Positions 17,736-26,607 of a stretch of DNA of 47,456 bases are shown piece after piece (the stretch's first letter is position 1; each line of letters opens with the position of its first letter). The DNA is from Planctomycetaceae bacterium (GTDB lineage Bacteria; Planctomycetota; Planctomycetia; Pirellulales; Pirellulaceae). Under the pieces are notes generated by a model. The model saw nothing but the letters and a program-made list of their open reading frames with translations, ran no database searches and was not told the DNA's origin. The position numbers and the translations under genes are program-made. The stretch is taken from the NCBI GenBank assembly GCA_002723275.1, contig PBNZ01000021.1, positions 281,579 through 329,034 on the forward strand, read 5' to 3'.

Positions 17736-19055
17736 ATGAGATTTTTGTTGACGCTCTTTTTGATCGGATACATTGGTTTAACAGGCTGCAGTCGCGGCAC
17801 ACCGGTTGAGGAAATCACACCGACCGCGTCCTCAACAAGGGATACTCCGGCCTTCCTTCCACGCGAAACGGACTGGCCCAATTGGCGAGGCCCGAATGGT
17901 AACGCGATCGCCGTCTCTCCCACGGCCCCCACCCATTGGAGCGAGACTGAAAATATTGTTTGGAAGACGACTGTTCCGGGGCGAGGTCACTCATCGCCGG
18001 TTGTTTGTGACGAGCTCGTATTCCTCACGACTGCTCTTGAGGACCCTCAAAGCCATTGGGTGCTCGCCTACGATCGCGCTACGGGGGAGGAGAAATGGCG
18101 AAAACAAATCCATCAAGGAGGCTTTCCTCCCGCTAGCAAGATGCACGGCAAGGGGAGTCATGCAAACGGTACGTTAGCTTGCGACGACCAGACCCTGTTC
18201 ATTGCGTTCCTGACCAACGACGAAATCGTTGCAACCGCGTTGAACTTTGCTGGAGAGATCGTATGGACGACAACGCTGGGAGCCTTTGATTCGAAATTTG
18301 GCTATGCTCCGTCGCCAACGATTTACCAATCACTGGTGATTTTCGCGGCGGATAATCAGGGAGGTGGTTATTTGGCGGGACTCGATCGGCGTAGCGGGGA
18401 AATCGTCTGGAGGAGGGCAAGATCTCGCTCGAGCACCTACTCGTCCCCCGTTGTTGGCCACGTCAGCGGACGTGACCAGTTGCTGATGAGTGGTGGCTAC
18501 GAAGTTACAAGCTACGACCCGAATACCGGCGAATTACTCTGGTCGTGTGAGGGAACCACCGACGCCACCTGCGGCACGATGGTCTGGAACGAGACGATGG
18601 TTTTTGCGAGTGGAGGTTATCCGGATAACGAGACGCTGGCGGTGCTCGGAGATGGCTCCGGAAACATTGCCTGGAGCAACCGAGTCAAGAGTTATGAGCC
18701 ATCCATGCTTGTCGTTGGAGACGAACTGTACGCCGTCACCGACTCGGGAATTGCACATTGCTGGGATGCGACGACTGGGAAGCTCCATTGGAAAAAGCGG
18801 CTTGCCGGCAATTTCAGCGCGTCGGCCGTTTTTTGTAACGGCAACATCTATGTTCCAAATCTCTCGGGTACCACCTTTGTGTTCGCGGCAAATCCGGAAG
18901 CCTACCAGGAGGTCGCACAGAACCGACTTGGTGACGATACCTACGGTTCTCCAGCGATCTGCGACGGAAAGGTATTCTTGCGAGTAGGTCGCGAAATGAA
19001 TGATCAACGGCAAGAACGGTTGTATTGCATCGGTTCGAACAGCGAAGCAAACTGA
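17736..19055 (+). CDS. PQQ-binding-like beta-propeller lipoprotein
   Basis: The ATG at 17736 encodes a 439-residue protein beginning with a lipoprotein signal, MRFLLTLFLIGYIGLTGC, lipidated Cys18; the longer open frame from 17595 would bury that signal and is not preferred. The mature part opens DWPNWRGPNGNAIAVSPTAP, the standard start of planctomycete outer-membrane PQQ-type propellers, and contains repeated propeller blades ending in motifs such as VLAYDRATGEEKWRK, GLDRRSGEIVWRR and CWDATTGKLHWKK. These proteins share the fold of BamB and PQQ dehydrogenases but generally lack cofactor residues, so dehydrogenase activity should not be assumed. It lies divergent from the sulfatase gene, with 192 bp between them, and could be co-regulated. 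Confidence 0.9.
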   Translation: MRFLLTLFLIGYIGLTGCSRGTPVEEITPTASSTRDTPAFLPRETDWPNWRGPNGNAIAVSPTAPTHWSETENIVWKTTVPGRGHSSPVVCDELVFLTTALEDPQSHWVLAYDRATGEEKWRKQIHQGGFPPASKMHGKGSHANGTLACDDQTLFIAFLTNDEIVATALNFAGEIVWTTTLGAFDSKFGYAPSPTIYQSLVIFAADNQGGGYLAGLDRRSGEIVWRRARSRSSTYSSPVVGHVSGRDQLLMSGGYEVTSYDPNTGELLWSCEGTTDATCGTMVWNETMVFASGGYPDNETLAVLGDGSGNIAWSNRVKSYEPSMLVVGDELYAVTDSGIAHCWDATTGKLHWKKRLAGNFSASAVFCNGNIYVPNLSGTTFVFAANPEAYQEVAQNRLGDDTYGSPAICDGKVFLRVGREMNDQRQERLYCIGSNSEAN

Positions 19056-19215
19056 CGCAAGCCGTAATTGCCGTTGGCAAGATCATCCATGGCAAAAAGC
19101 CGAACGGCAACAATGTCGCGCCCACTTACGAGACGCGATGTTACCAAACGGCTTTTTTCGTTACAGCTATTTGTCGTGACGACTGGCGTTTTGAACGAAG
19201 ACAGAAACGAAGCAA

Positions 19216-19827
19216 CTAATCGTTCAATGCTTCGTGGACCTTGCCCACCATCTTGGCCGACGGCTTCAGTGTCTTGTCACCATCATCTTTCCATTTCGCC
19301 GGGCAACCTTCGTCCGTCTTCTTGGAAAGATACATATTGGCTTTGAACTTACGCATCAATTCGTCGATGTTCCGCCCCATGTTGTAGAAGTTAATCTCTG
19401 AATTCATCAACTTGCCTTCGGGGCTGATAATGAAGGTCCCACGCAGGGAGAGCCCTGTATTATCATCGTAGACACCGAACATGCGTGCGAGATTTCCGGT
19501 CGGATCAGCGCCCATCGGATATTCGACGTTGGCCAATTCACCCTCAGAGTTCTTCCATGCAAGGTGAACGAACTGGGTGTCGCAACTGACCGTAATCACT
19601 TCGCAACCCATTCGCTTAAAGCGGTCGTACTGCTCTGCCAGAGCAGCAAACTCGGTCGCTCAGACAAAGGTAAAGTCGGCCGGATAAAAGAACAAAATGG
19701 ACCACTTGCCGTCCGACTTCAACTGTTCAAGACTCACGGAACCGAAATCATCGGCTACGGGATCGTAGGTAGTCAGGGAAAAGTCGGGGACTTCTGCCCC
19801 AACTGGGATTCCTCGCGCTTCACTCAT
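19216..19827 (-). CDS. selenocysteine-containing 2-Cys peroxiredoxin (AhpC type)
   Basis: The frame from ATG 19827 encodes a 203-residue AhpC/Prx1-type peroxiredoxin if one in-frame TGA (19662-19660) is read as selenocysteine. Family members have DFTFVCPTE at this point; here the sequence is DFTFV-TGA-ATEF, so Sec56 replaces exactly the peroxidatic cysteine. The supporting residues are intact: Thr53, Arg129 (RGTFIIS) and resolving Cys175 in DEGCPAKW. Sequence quality and length are normal on both sides, with no other stop or shift. A stem-loop beginning 11 nt after the TGA fits the bacterial SECIS geometry. Sec peroxiredoxins are known in bacteria, for example PrxU of Eubacterium acidaminophilum. 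It would reduce peroxides, with Sec raising reactivity. Gene callers would split it at 19660. The alternative is a TGC/TGT to TGA nonsense change. Confidence 0.85.
19628..19648 (-). promoter_or_regulatory. SECIS-like stem-loop of the peroxiredoxin gene
   Basis: On the coding strand a perfect 7-bp stem CTGCTCT/AGAGCAG (19646-19640 and 19636-19630) closes a GGC loop, and a G-U plus a U-A pair extend it to 9 bp. The stem begins 11 nt after the TGA, the loop 20 nt after it. Bacterial SECIS elements lie at this distance and carry G at position 1 or 2 of the apical loop, which is satisfied. Confidence 0.65.
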
Positions 19828-20028
19828 CTTTGATTCCCCACTTTGGACATAAACTTTGGTAGAACCCAAACTCGCATTGTTCAGCAAACGCGTTTCTTTT
19901 CAAGCGGTGGTAGGCCGATTCCATGGGATGAAATCCTGATCTGCCTACCGGAGAAACCGTGAATATCAGTACGGCAGTCACTCTTCGCGGTCCGCAGATG
20001 GCCCGAAGATCGGCTGAGGGAAGGACGC

Positions 20029-20328
20029 ATGTCGACGCATTATCGCTGGGACCGACAGACTCTCTCTCTGAAGATCCGGGTCGCACCACGCTCCTCCCGA
20101 GATCAGGTGGGAGAGTTGATGGGTGACCGACTCAAGATCGCGATCACGGCACCCCCAGTCGACGGCAAAGCGAATCAGCATCTGACGCGGTATATCGCCA
20201 AATTGTGCTCGGTTCCCAAATCGAGCGTCACCGTCATGTTGGGGAAATCTAGCCGCGACAAGACAGTAAGGATCGTCAACCCAACACAGGTGCCGGATGA
20301 ATTCCAGGTGGGCATATCACCACCCTGA
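20029..20328 (+). CDS. DUF167 (YggU/UPF0235) family protein
   Basis: This 99-residue protein is a full-length member of the DUF167 family. The core SLKIRVAPRSSRDQVGELMG, DRLKIAITAPPVDGKANQHL and the closing SRDKTVRI are the family hallmarks: a basic first strand, the APPVDGKAN motif and a late strand that completes a small alpha/beta fold. These proteins are small, cytoplasmic and widespread in bacteria, archaea and eukaryotes; their molecular function is not known. The gene starts with ATG at 20029, is divergent from the selenocysteine peroxiredoxin (201 bp between starts) and is convergent with the BBP7 gene. Nothing ties it functionally to either neighbour. Confidence 0.92.
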   Translation: MSTHYRWDRQTLSLKIRVAPRSSRDQVGELMGDRLKIAITAPPVDGKANQHLTRYIAKLCSVPKSSVTVMLGKSSRDKTVRIVNPTQVPDEFQVGISPP

Positions 20329-20410
20329 ATCTGCCCACGGTAAGACGGATCAGAAGTCGCGACGGGCTGATTCCCACGCAAACTGGATTACCCTGACCAA
20401 CATATTCGGG

Positions 20411-21856
20411 TTAGAACTGGTATTCGAATCCAGCGGTCAATCCTTGAGCCCAAAAATCGTCGGTCACCCATTCAAAGGTGTTGGCGGCTGTTCCTCCCGG
20501 TGGCGGAATCAAGTCTGGATCGATTGTAAGACTTACGTGATCCAATGCCCGCGACACATCCGACCAGTAAAGGAAGGTATAGCCGACAGAAGCTCGCAAT
20601 TGGCAGGTGAGATCGTACTGAAGCGAAACCCCCAACTCCGAGGTAAAGGCAAATTCATCGTCGTTGTAGTTTCCAATGTTCGATGGCTGAGCCAATACGC
20701 CCGCTTCGTAAGCCGTGGCATTACCATCAATGTCGACCAACGTTGATGCACCGTTGATCAGGATATTGCGGCGCGACGCTCCAATCGCACCTTTACCAAC
20801 AAGTTCCAACGACCAATAACCTTTTTGCCAACGGCCAACTAGCCCCAACTCTCCTCCGTGAAACTCTGATTCCGATCGAAACCGATCAAATCGATTTCCG
20901 CTTCGAAATAACCCGGTCTCGCGAACAATATCTTCATTGACATGAAGCTGTTCATGCAATCGCAGATAGCGGTATCCACCTACAATGTCAATTCGATGGT
21001 GACACCCACTTTGGAGTACGGTGCGATAGAGGGCACCGGCACCACTAAATTCCATATCGACCTCAACCCGCACATCGGCTGAAAAAGTGTTCGGGTTGGA
21101 CAGCTCACGATCCTGGATACCTGTATCCGCGTTAGTAAATGGCCGAGAAAGGAGAGCTTCCGAAAAGGTCGACTCCGTTTGGTAGAACAGATCTTCACCA
21201 TCCAGCACGAAATAATGAATTTCAACACCGGACGATTTATCGGGATGGAACCACCACCCGCCAGTCAAGCGTCCACCGATCTGCAGTTGATCATACAGAG
21301 TCTCATCACCCGCCAAGATGCTGGTCGTAGCTCTTTCCAGGATCCCTTGATCTGTCGGATCGGTGCTCGTAGTCAGCAACGGCGGCGCATATTGTGACTT
21401 CGTCGCCCAGCCCAGCATCTCATAATCAAACCAGAGTCGTCCCAGATAACAGGTACGGTAGACGCGCGTATGCCGACATTGCGCGCCGCAGAGTCCCCCA
21501 GGAGCGAAACATCGGTGCCCCCCAACCCCTGCACCACATGTAGGCCCACAATCCCGACAGCCCGCTTGCCAAACCACGTCTTCCGAAACATGTTCGCTCA
21601 CCGGAAGAGCAACATCATCCGGTTCGACAATTGGGAATATATCAGAGGGCACCGGAGGAACTGGCGGATCCGGAGGCGTCTGTTTCAAAACGTCATCATC
21701 CATGACCTGGCTTTTCGAGGTGAGCCAAGTCACATCGTCGGAACCATCGAATCTGGACTGCCCCGAAACCGGTGCTACGAATAATCCAAAGAGGCCAGCC
21801 ACAACAATCATTGTTGAGCGGCACCTCAAAAGTGCAAGATGATCTAACAACGCCAT
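20411..21856 (-). CDS. BBP7 family outer-membrane beta-barrel protein
   Basis: This 481-residue exported protein has a signal peptide (residues about 13-33, cleavage near VSGQ) and then a low-complexity proline-rich and cysteine-rich linker (PPDPPVPPVPSD; GCRDCGPTCGAGVGGHRC). The barrel domain begins YLGRLWFDYEMLGWATKSQY. Alternating strands follow, including GGRLTGGWWFHPDKSSGVEI, RIDIVGGYRYLRLHEQLHV and CQLRASVGYTFLYWSDVSRA, and the protein ends in aromatic-terminated AGFEYQF, the beta-barrel signal for BAM recognition. BBP7 (planctomycete-specific, often in multiple copies) is an outer-membrane barrel of unknown role. The N-terminal Cys cluster would sit in the periplasm or on the surface. 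The ATG at 21856 is preceded by GAAGGTA. An alternative start is the ATG 15 codons downstream. Confidence 0.88.
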   Translation of the reverse strand: MALLDHLALLRCRSTMIVVAGLFGLFVAPVSGQSRFDGSDDVTWLTSKSQVMDDDVLKQTPPDPPVPPVPSDIFPIVEPDDVALPVSEHVSEDVVWQAGCRDCGPTCGAGVGGHRCFAPGGLCGAQCRHTRVYRTCYLGRLWFDYEMLGWATKSQYAPPLLTTSTDPTDQGILERATTSILAGDETLYDQLQIGGRLTGGWWFHPDKSSGVEIHYFVLDGEDLFYQTESTFSEALLSRPFTNADTGIQDRELSNPNTFSADVRVEVDMEFSGAGALYRTVLQSGCHHRIDIVGGYRYLRLHEQLHVNEDIVRETGLFRSGNRFDRFRSESEFHGGELGLVGRWQKGYWSLELVGKGAIGASRRNILINGASTLVDIDGNATAYEAGVLAQPSNIGNYNDDEFAFTSELGVSLQYDLTCQLRASVGYTFLYWSDVSRALDHVSLTIDPDLIPPPGGTAANTFEWVTDDFWAQGLTAGFEYQF

Positions 21857-22298
21857 TACCTTCGATTGCCTCCGTGCAAATGGTCCCTTGGAAGAAGGTT
21901 ATCGGTCTTCCCTGAACTACCGATTGAACAACGGTTTCTCAAGTGGCATAACCGTTCCATTCACAATTATCAGTGGCTACAAAACGCTACTGAATCAACA
22001 CGACTCACCGATGAACAAGACTGTGAGCAAACGGAAGCTCGTAAATCTTGAAAACGGTATCCGTGAAGATCTTCCGGAGCCAAGCTCCTGCTTTTCTTTG
22101 TGGTTGCAGACAGAAGTGGGCAGAACAGAAGACTGGCAAAAATCGATGCAGCTCTTCAAGAGGAGGTGCAACACACTGAAACCGTGGCGAATCTTGGTAT
22201 CACGCGAGCTACTCTTAGACACTTCTCGCAATGATTGGACGACTCAAGAAGAATGTGTGGCAGTTCGCAGATTGATTCTCATTGATCCCTCTGGCTGC
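21857..22298. other. intergenic region between BBP7 and large hypothetical gene
   Basis: I see no convincing gene in these 442 bp. A plus-strand open frame crosses it (21888-22376) but its 3' half is antisense to the hypothetical gene and its product resembles nothing known. The DNA is somewhat more AT-rich than its surroundings and presumably holds the BBP7 promoter. No clear terminator hairpin was found. Confidence 0.5.
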
Positions 22299-25115
22299 CT
22301 ATTGTTCGGGGAGCGTTTCAGGATCTGGCGTCGGAGGTGGCGGTGGAAGCTCTTCGAAAGGATCTTCCTCTTGTGACTCAATCTTGTCCGGCGACCGAAA
22401 TGGATTATCGCGAAACAGATTAAAGAGAGGAAACTCACCCTGATCAGGCGTAGCCGCCTGCTGCCGATTGCGTTTCATATCGATCTGTACATAAGCGATC
22501 ACGCGATCATTGAGCATCACCAAATCAGCCTCCATTCCCCGGAACCACTGCATGATTGGTGCTTGAAAAGCGGGGGAATCCTGACGGTTGCTTCCTGCCC
22601 AAGAACTCGAGACCCACTGCTGCCGACCAGTCTCGTTTTTCTCAAATTCGTAACGGCCGCCTAAGGCGCAGACGAGCTCCACACCAAGAATTGATTCAGC
22701 GACCTGTTTCGCCTGATCCCCAGGAACTCCCAGCTGCTGTGTAATCGCGTGTAACAATTCCGCATTTGCATGAGAGGTCTGAAATGCTCGCTGTTCATTC
22801 AGAGCTTCCAACCAGGGTCGCAGTTTGGATTGAGAAAGATCATCAACTCGCACTCGCACCTGAGCTGGATACTCGGATTGTTGCCTCGTCAATTGGGGCA
22901 AGGTCGTCTCAAGCACCTTTGAATCGAACGACAATAGAGAGATGCCATCCACGGATTGCCGACGCCAAAGCCCCAAGGGCAATAAGGAAAACCCACCCTG
23001 ATCGGGCGCGGTCCCGAGCGGAATCAGGTCCAAAAACCCAAGTCCTGGCCAGGAGCCTAAATAGGCTGGAAGCCGTTGCAGGACCATCAAACTTTTCAAG
23101 ACAGAACTACGACCGAAGTCGATTGGAATGGAGGCATCTTGCACACCCATGAAAAGCAGGTGCGGACCAACCTCAGGCCTCAACATGCCGCCACGCAAAA
23201 CCAATTGGACGTTGATCACATCCTCGACAGGTTTTTTGATCTCCGTGTTTGACGGGGGGCCGACGATGGAAGTGATAAGACCGTACTTCTCTCGGTCAAA
23301 GGGCAACATACGAGCGTCAATGCTTAGACGTTCGACATCCTTTGCATCAGGTAGGGTAAATCGCTGAAGTGCAACGACAAGCGGATCCATCTGATTCCAT
23401 TCTGTCGCATGGAATGCGGCGACCTGTCGAAACATGTCGGCCTCACGTCGAGTCACTCCTTCAATCGCGATGTCCGGGATTGGCGTGAACGTACCCCGTG
23501 CCCCCCTCAATGAATCGCAATATCGCCCCTCGTCGATCACCGGATGACTTCCGTCGGGACGACCCAATACACTCGCCGGAATCAACCGTTCGGAAACAAG
23601 AGATTCGAGAGAAGAGTCGAGACCCTCCAGGCGAGCAACCCAAATAGCAATCTGCAGAATTTCGAGATCATTGACCGCCTGCATCCGTCGCCGCAGTTCA
23701 ATTTGATACTGGGGACTCATCAGGCCCTGCAGGAATTGCGGCGATAAATACGCAAAGACCGTATCATCTCGAATCAGTGGAAGTTCCGATCGAGCCAGCT
23801 TGAACTCGGCCGTTTCAGCCAGGGACTGTCCTCCGTTCCGAAGCGACAAAAAATCCTCGATGACCGCTCGGGACGTGCTAACAAGGTGATAACGACCGAC
23901 GTTTGCATAGAAGGACCGTAGACGATTATCGGGCGTAGACGCCACGGAGACCTCAACGCCGTCGATCTCGACGGAATCCATGGTGGCCCCATTCTCTTTC
24001 TGACGATCCACCGCTGCCTGTCGTTGCTTCGTCAGGTCCGACTTCAGTAACGCGTTTCTCGCTTCGAAAAGAATTCCAACGGCGGCTCCCTCTCGCAGAT
24101 AAGTGTCGCGACCGATCATGGCGACATCCGAGATTACCTGGCCCCCGAGAATCTTCGCCAACACGGACTCCTTCAAGCCCAACTGTTCCTGCAAACGTTG
24201 ATTCGCCTGGGAGTCGTGTCCTCGAGCCGTGACCATCCGACTGATATCACCTCCATATTCATCAAGCAAACCTCGCATCCAGAGATAGTTGGCGAAGTTG
24301 CCGAATCGCAAATAGAAGCAATTGGAGGGAACATGCTTCGCGATAGCTTCAACAGGAACATCGGCGACGTTAAGGTTCGCATCCCGCCAACCAATCGGCG
24401 TCGGCACCGGAAGATCCGCCGGCCCGGTGTCGCGATTGGCCCCAATCAAAGCCTGCTCAAATGTCTGTTGTCGAATGGCTTCCGTATTCAACAACCACAT
24501 TAAGGAATTACTGCTTCGCGTCCTGGTGCGCTCGGTCAGCCGCCCAAGTAAAGGATCCGGCAGACCAAAACGCCAACCAAGCACGGTTGTCAGGTAGCTT
24601 TCAATCAGTGGCGGATAGTCGCTTTGCTGAATCTGCCGTTCAGCCGCTGCCGTGTAATGTCTCCACCATTGTCTGAGCAATCGGTCATGCGCTCGTGCGT
24701 CTTCCCGAGGTTTAATGCGGAAGGTCCGCGTCTGAATTCCGTCAATCGTTACCTCCAGAGGTGCTTCACCTTGGAAAAGGAAATAGACCGACATCGGCCC
24801 ACCTTGCAGACCGTCGGTATCACCGCCAAGACGCTGACGAAGAACCCCTAAAGGACCACTCGATGTAAAGACCGGATAGAGTACGCGCCCGTTCGCGTCC
24901 CGAATCGAAGTAATTGCAGTGGCATCAGTCCCGAACTCCGTGTTCCCTAAGGATAGCCGAACGACTCCATGGGGTTTTCCCACCCAGGCTTCACCGCCTC
25001 GGCCAGCGAATCGCCCGAGTAATTGTGCCTGGACCTCGGTCAGCGGACTGATCGAACTGATCCACACCACTGCCATGAGTTGAACAACAACGCGACGCAA
25101 CAAGGACGATTCCAT
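22299..25115 (-). CDS. large exported protein of unknown function
   Basis: About 938 residues from the ATG at 25115; another ATG at 25139 adds eight residues but has a weaker context. The N-terminus is a signal peptide (hydrophobic stretch VVVQLMAVVWISSIS, cleavage after EVQA). The body has no motif I can name. One region (VGRYHLVSTSRAVIEDFLSL, TVFAYLSPQFLQGL) is reminiscent of DUF3352-type proteins that test self-proteins in repeated alpha/beta units, but this is only a resemblance. The C-terminus is an acidic and proline-rich tail, EEDPFEELPPPPPTPDPETL, suggesting a flexible end. Long exported orphan-like proteins of this type are common in planctomycetes. It is on the same strand as the lactonase upstream (190 bp away) and could be in one transcript. 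Confidence 0.85.
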   Translation of the reverse strand: MESSLLRRVVVQLMAVVWISSISPLTEVQAQLLGRFAGRGGEAWVGKPHGVVRLSLGNTEFGTDATAITSIRDANGRVLYPVFTSSGPLGVLRQRLGGDTDGLQGGPMSVYFLFQGEAPLEVTIDGIQTRTFRIKPREDARAHDRLLRQWWRHYTAAAERQIQQSDYPPLIESYLTTVLGWRFGLPDPLLGRLTERTRTRSSNSLMWLLNTEAIRQQTFEQALIGANRDTGPADLPVPTPIGWRDANLNVADVPVEAIAKHVPSNCFYLRFGNFANYLWMRGLLDEYGGDISRMVTARGHDSQANQRLQEQLGLKESVLAKILGGQVISDVAMIGRDTYLREGAAVGILFEARNALLKSDLTKQRQAAVDRQKENGATMDSVEIDGVEVSVASTPDNRLRSFYANVGRYHLVSTSRAVIEDFLSLRNGGQSLAETAEFKLARSELPLIRDDTVFAYLSPQFLQGLMSPQYQIELRRRMQAVNDLEILQIAIWVARLEGLDSSLESLVSERLIPASVLGRPDGSHPVIDEGRYCDSLRGARGTFTPIPDIAIEGVTRREADMFRQVAAFHATEWNQMDPLVVALQRFTLPDAKDVERLSIDARMLPFDREKYGLITSIVGPPSNTEIKKPVEDVINVQLVLRGGMLRPEVGPHLLFMGVQDASIPIDFGRSSVLKSLMVLQRLPAYLGSWPGLGFLDLIPLGTAPDQGGFSLLPLGLWRRQSVDGISLLSFDSKVLETTLPQLTRQQSEYPAQVRVRVDDLSQSKLRPWLEALNEQRAFQTSHANAELLHAITQQLGVPGDQAKQVAESILGVELVCALGGRYEFEKNETGRQQWVSSSWAGSNRQDSPAFQAPIMQWFRGMEADLVMLNDRVIAYVQIDMKRNRQQAATPDQGEFPLFNLFRDNPFRSPDKIESQEEDPFEELPPPPPTPDPETLPEQ

Positions 25116-25304
25116 GATGACTGATTCCGCGCGGGTCATTTCGTGCGGAACAGCAGTTTTGAAATAAGTCGAGTCCGCGAAAGACTCAACCCGCTACCCC
25201 GCTCACGACCGCCTGAAGGTTCCTGGAAGATTTTGCTTACCGGCAAAGCCTGGCCTCTAACAACAGTCTGGCAAACGGTTGCGTGCAGGGCAATAGCTCG
25301 TGAG

Positions 25305-26453
25305 TCAATCGGATAAGGGCAGGAACTTGATACAGACAGGAGTCGCAACCTCAATCGTTTGTCCGGTCGGCTCGAGATGTCCAGTGATCGAATCGATCTT
25401 GAAGAGTTCAATCGAGTCACTGGCTTGATTCTCGGCAAACAAAAAATGACCGGTAGGATCGATCCCAAAATTACGTGGCGTCTTACCTCCGGTGGATTCA
25501 ATTTCCACAAGCGATAATCTTCCGTCGTCAGCGATGGAAAAAACGGCAATGCTGTCATCCCCACGATTGGATCCGTAAACAAATTTTCCGGAGGGATGTA
25601 CCAGGACCTCGGCGGTGTAACTTGTCCCCGCATATCCTTCGGGCAACGTCGAAATCGTCTGAATGGTGTCGAGTTTTCCGTTTTCAGCATCGTACCGAAA
25701 GACGGTAATCGTGTTACTCAACTCATTAATCAAGTAGGCGAACTTCCCGGAGGGATGGAAGCTAAAGTGTCGTGGTCCAGAACCAGGTTTCACCTCTGTT
25801 TTCGCGTGAGGCTTCAGGATTTGCGTTTTGGAATCGAAGCGATAAATGACAACTTCATCCGTGCCGAGATCGGCAACGAAGGCAAAATGATTTTGGGGAT
25901 CAAGATTAATCGAATGAGCGTGAGGCTCTTTTTGACGCTGTTGATTGGCACTGGATCCTTTGTGTTGTTGTAAGCTGGTACGTTGCCCGAGTTGTCCATC
26001 ACTACCAATCGCGTTTACGCTGACGTTTCCACCGGAATAATTGGCGGTCAACAAGGACTTTCCAGTTTTGTCGACAACGATATGGCACGGGGCACCGCCA
26101 CCGGAAGCAACTTGATTGAGAGACTTGAGTTCGCCGCTGACAGGGTCGACGGCAAAGGCAGTCAATCCACCGCTCTTTTGCCCATCGAACTCGCCCGTTT
26201 CATTGACTGAAAAGAGATACTTCCCGGAGGGATGTACAGCGAGAAAAGAGGGATTCGTGGCTTCAGCCACAAGTTTCACGGGTGTGGTAGCTCCTGTGCT
26301 CGAATCGAAATCAAAGGAATAGATTCCTTCGCTATCTCCACCCGTATAGGTACCGACATAGACTCGATATTTTTGAGCGGATGACGAATCGCAAACCATA
26401 CTCATCCCTAAACTGATGATGATCAACCAATACACCCGATGAAGCAAGTTCAT
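25305..26453 (-). CDS. exported lactonase (6-phosphogluconolactonase-like, 7-bladed propeller)
   Basis: This 382-residue protein has a signal peptide (MNLLHRVYWLIIISLGMSMV, cleavage near SSAQ) and a seven-bladed beta-propeller of the lactonase family (YbhE/Pgl type). Repeating HPSGKYLFSVNE, HPSGKFAYLIN, HPSGKFVYGSN and DPTGHFLFAEN segments mark the blades, and YVGTYTGGDSEGIYSFDFD at the N-terminus is the family signature. Cytoplasmic E. coli Pgl hydrolyses 6-phosphogluconolactone in the pentose phosphate pathway; an exported copy cannot have that role and probably acts on another lactone or none. The start ATG at 26453 is preceded by GAGGTAAATTATC. It is divergent from the XdhC-like gene (154 bp). 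Confidence 0.9.
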   Translation of the reverse strand: MNLLHRVYWLIIISLGMSMVCDSSSAQKYRVYVGTYTGGDSEGIYSFDFDSSTGATTPVKLVAEATNPSFLAVHPSGKYLFSVNETGEFDGQKSGGLTAFAVDPVSGELKSLNQVASGGGAPCHIVVDKTGKSLLTANYSGGNVSVNAIGSDGQLGQRTSLQQHKGSSANQQRQKEPHAHSINLDPQNHFAFVADLGTDEVVIYRFDSKTQILKPHAKTEVKPGSGPRHFSFHPSGKFAYLINELSNTITVFRYDAENGKLDTIQTISTLPEGYAGTSYTAEVLVHPSGKFVYGSNRGDDSIAVFSIADDGRLSLVEIESTGGKTPRNFGIDPTGHFLFAENQASDSIELFKIDSITGHLEPTGQTIEVATPVCIKFLPLSD

Positions 26454-26607
26454 GATAATTTACCTCTTGGCGAGTCAAGTTTCAGGAAGGCGGCATATTC
26501 TATCAGATTCCATCAGCCCGCACCTATTCTCCCCTCACCGACTTGAAGCAACGGGGAAGTTATTGGACGATGACGCGAAATGAGCCCAGCACAAGGCGAC
26601 GAAAACA

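Noticed and set aside
19216-19827. Peroxiredoxin as a simple pseudogene
   Set aside because: The only lesion is TGA, at the one codon where selenocysteine is chemically expected, with a suitable stem-loop after it and everything else intact. A random nonsense change there is less likely, though not excluded.
21888-22376. 162-codon plus-strand frame across the BBP7 intergenic region
   Set aside because: The 3' half is antisense to the large hypothetical gene, there is no ribosome-binding site, and composition is not protein-like.
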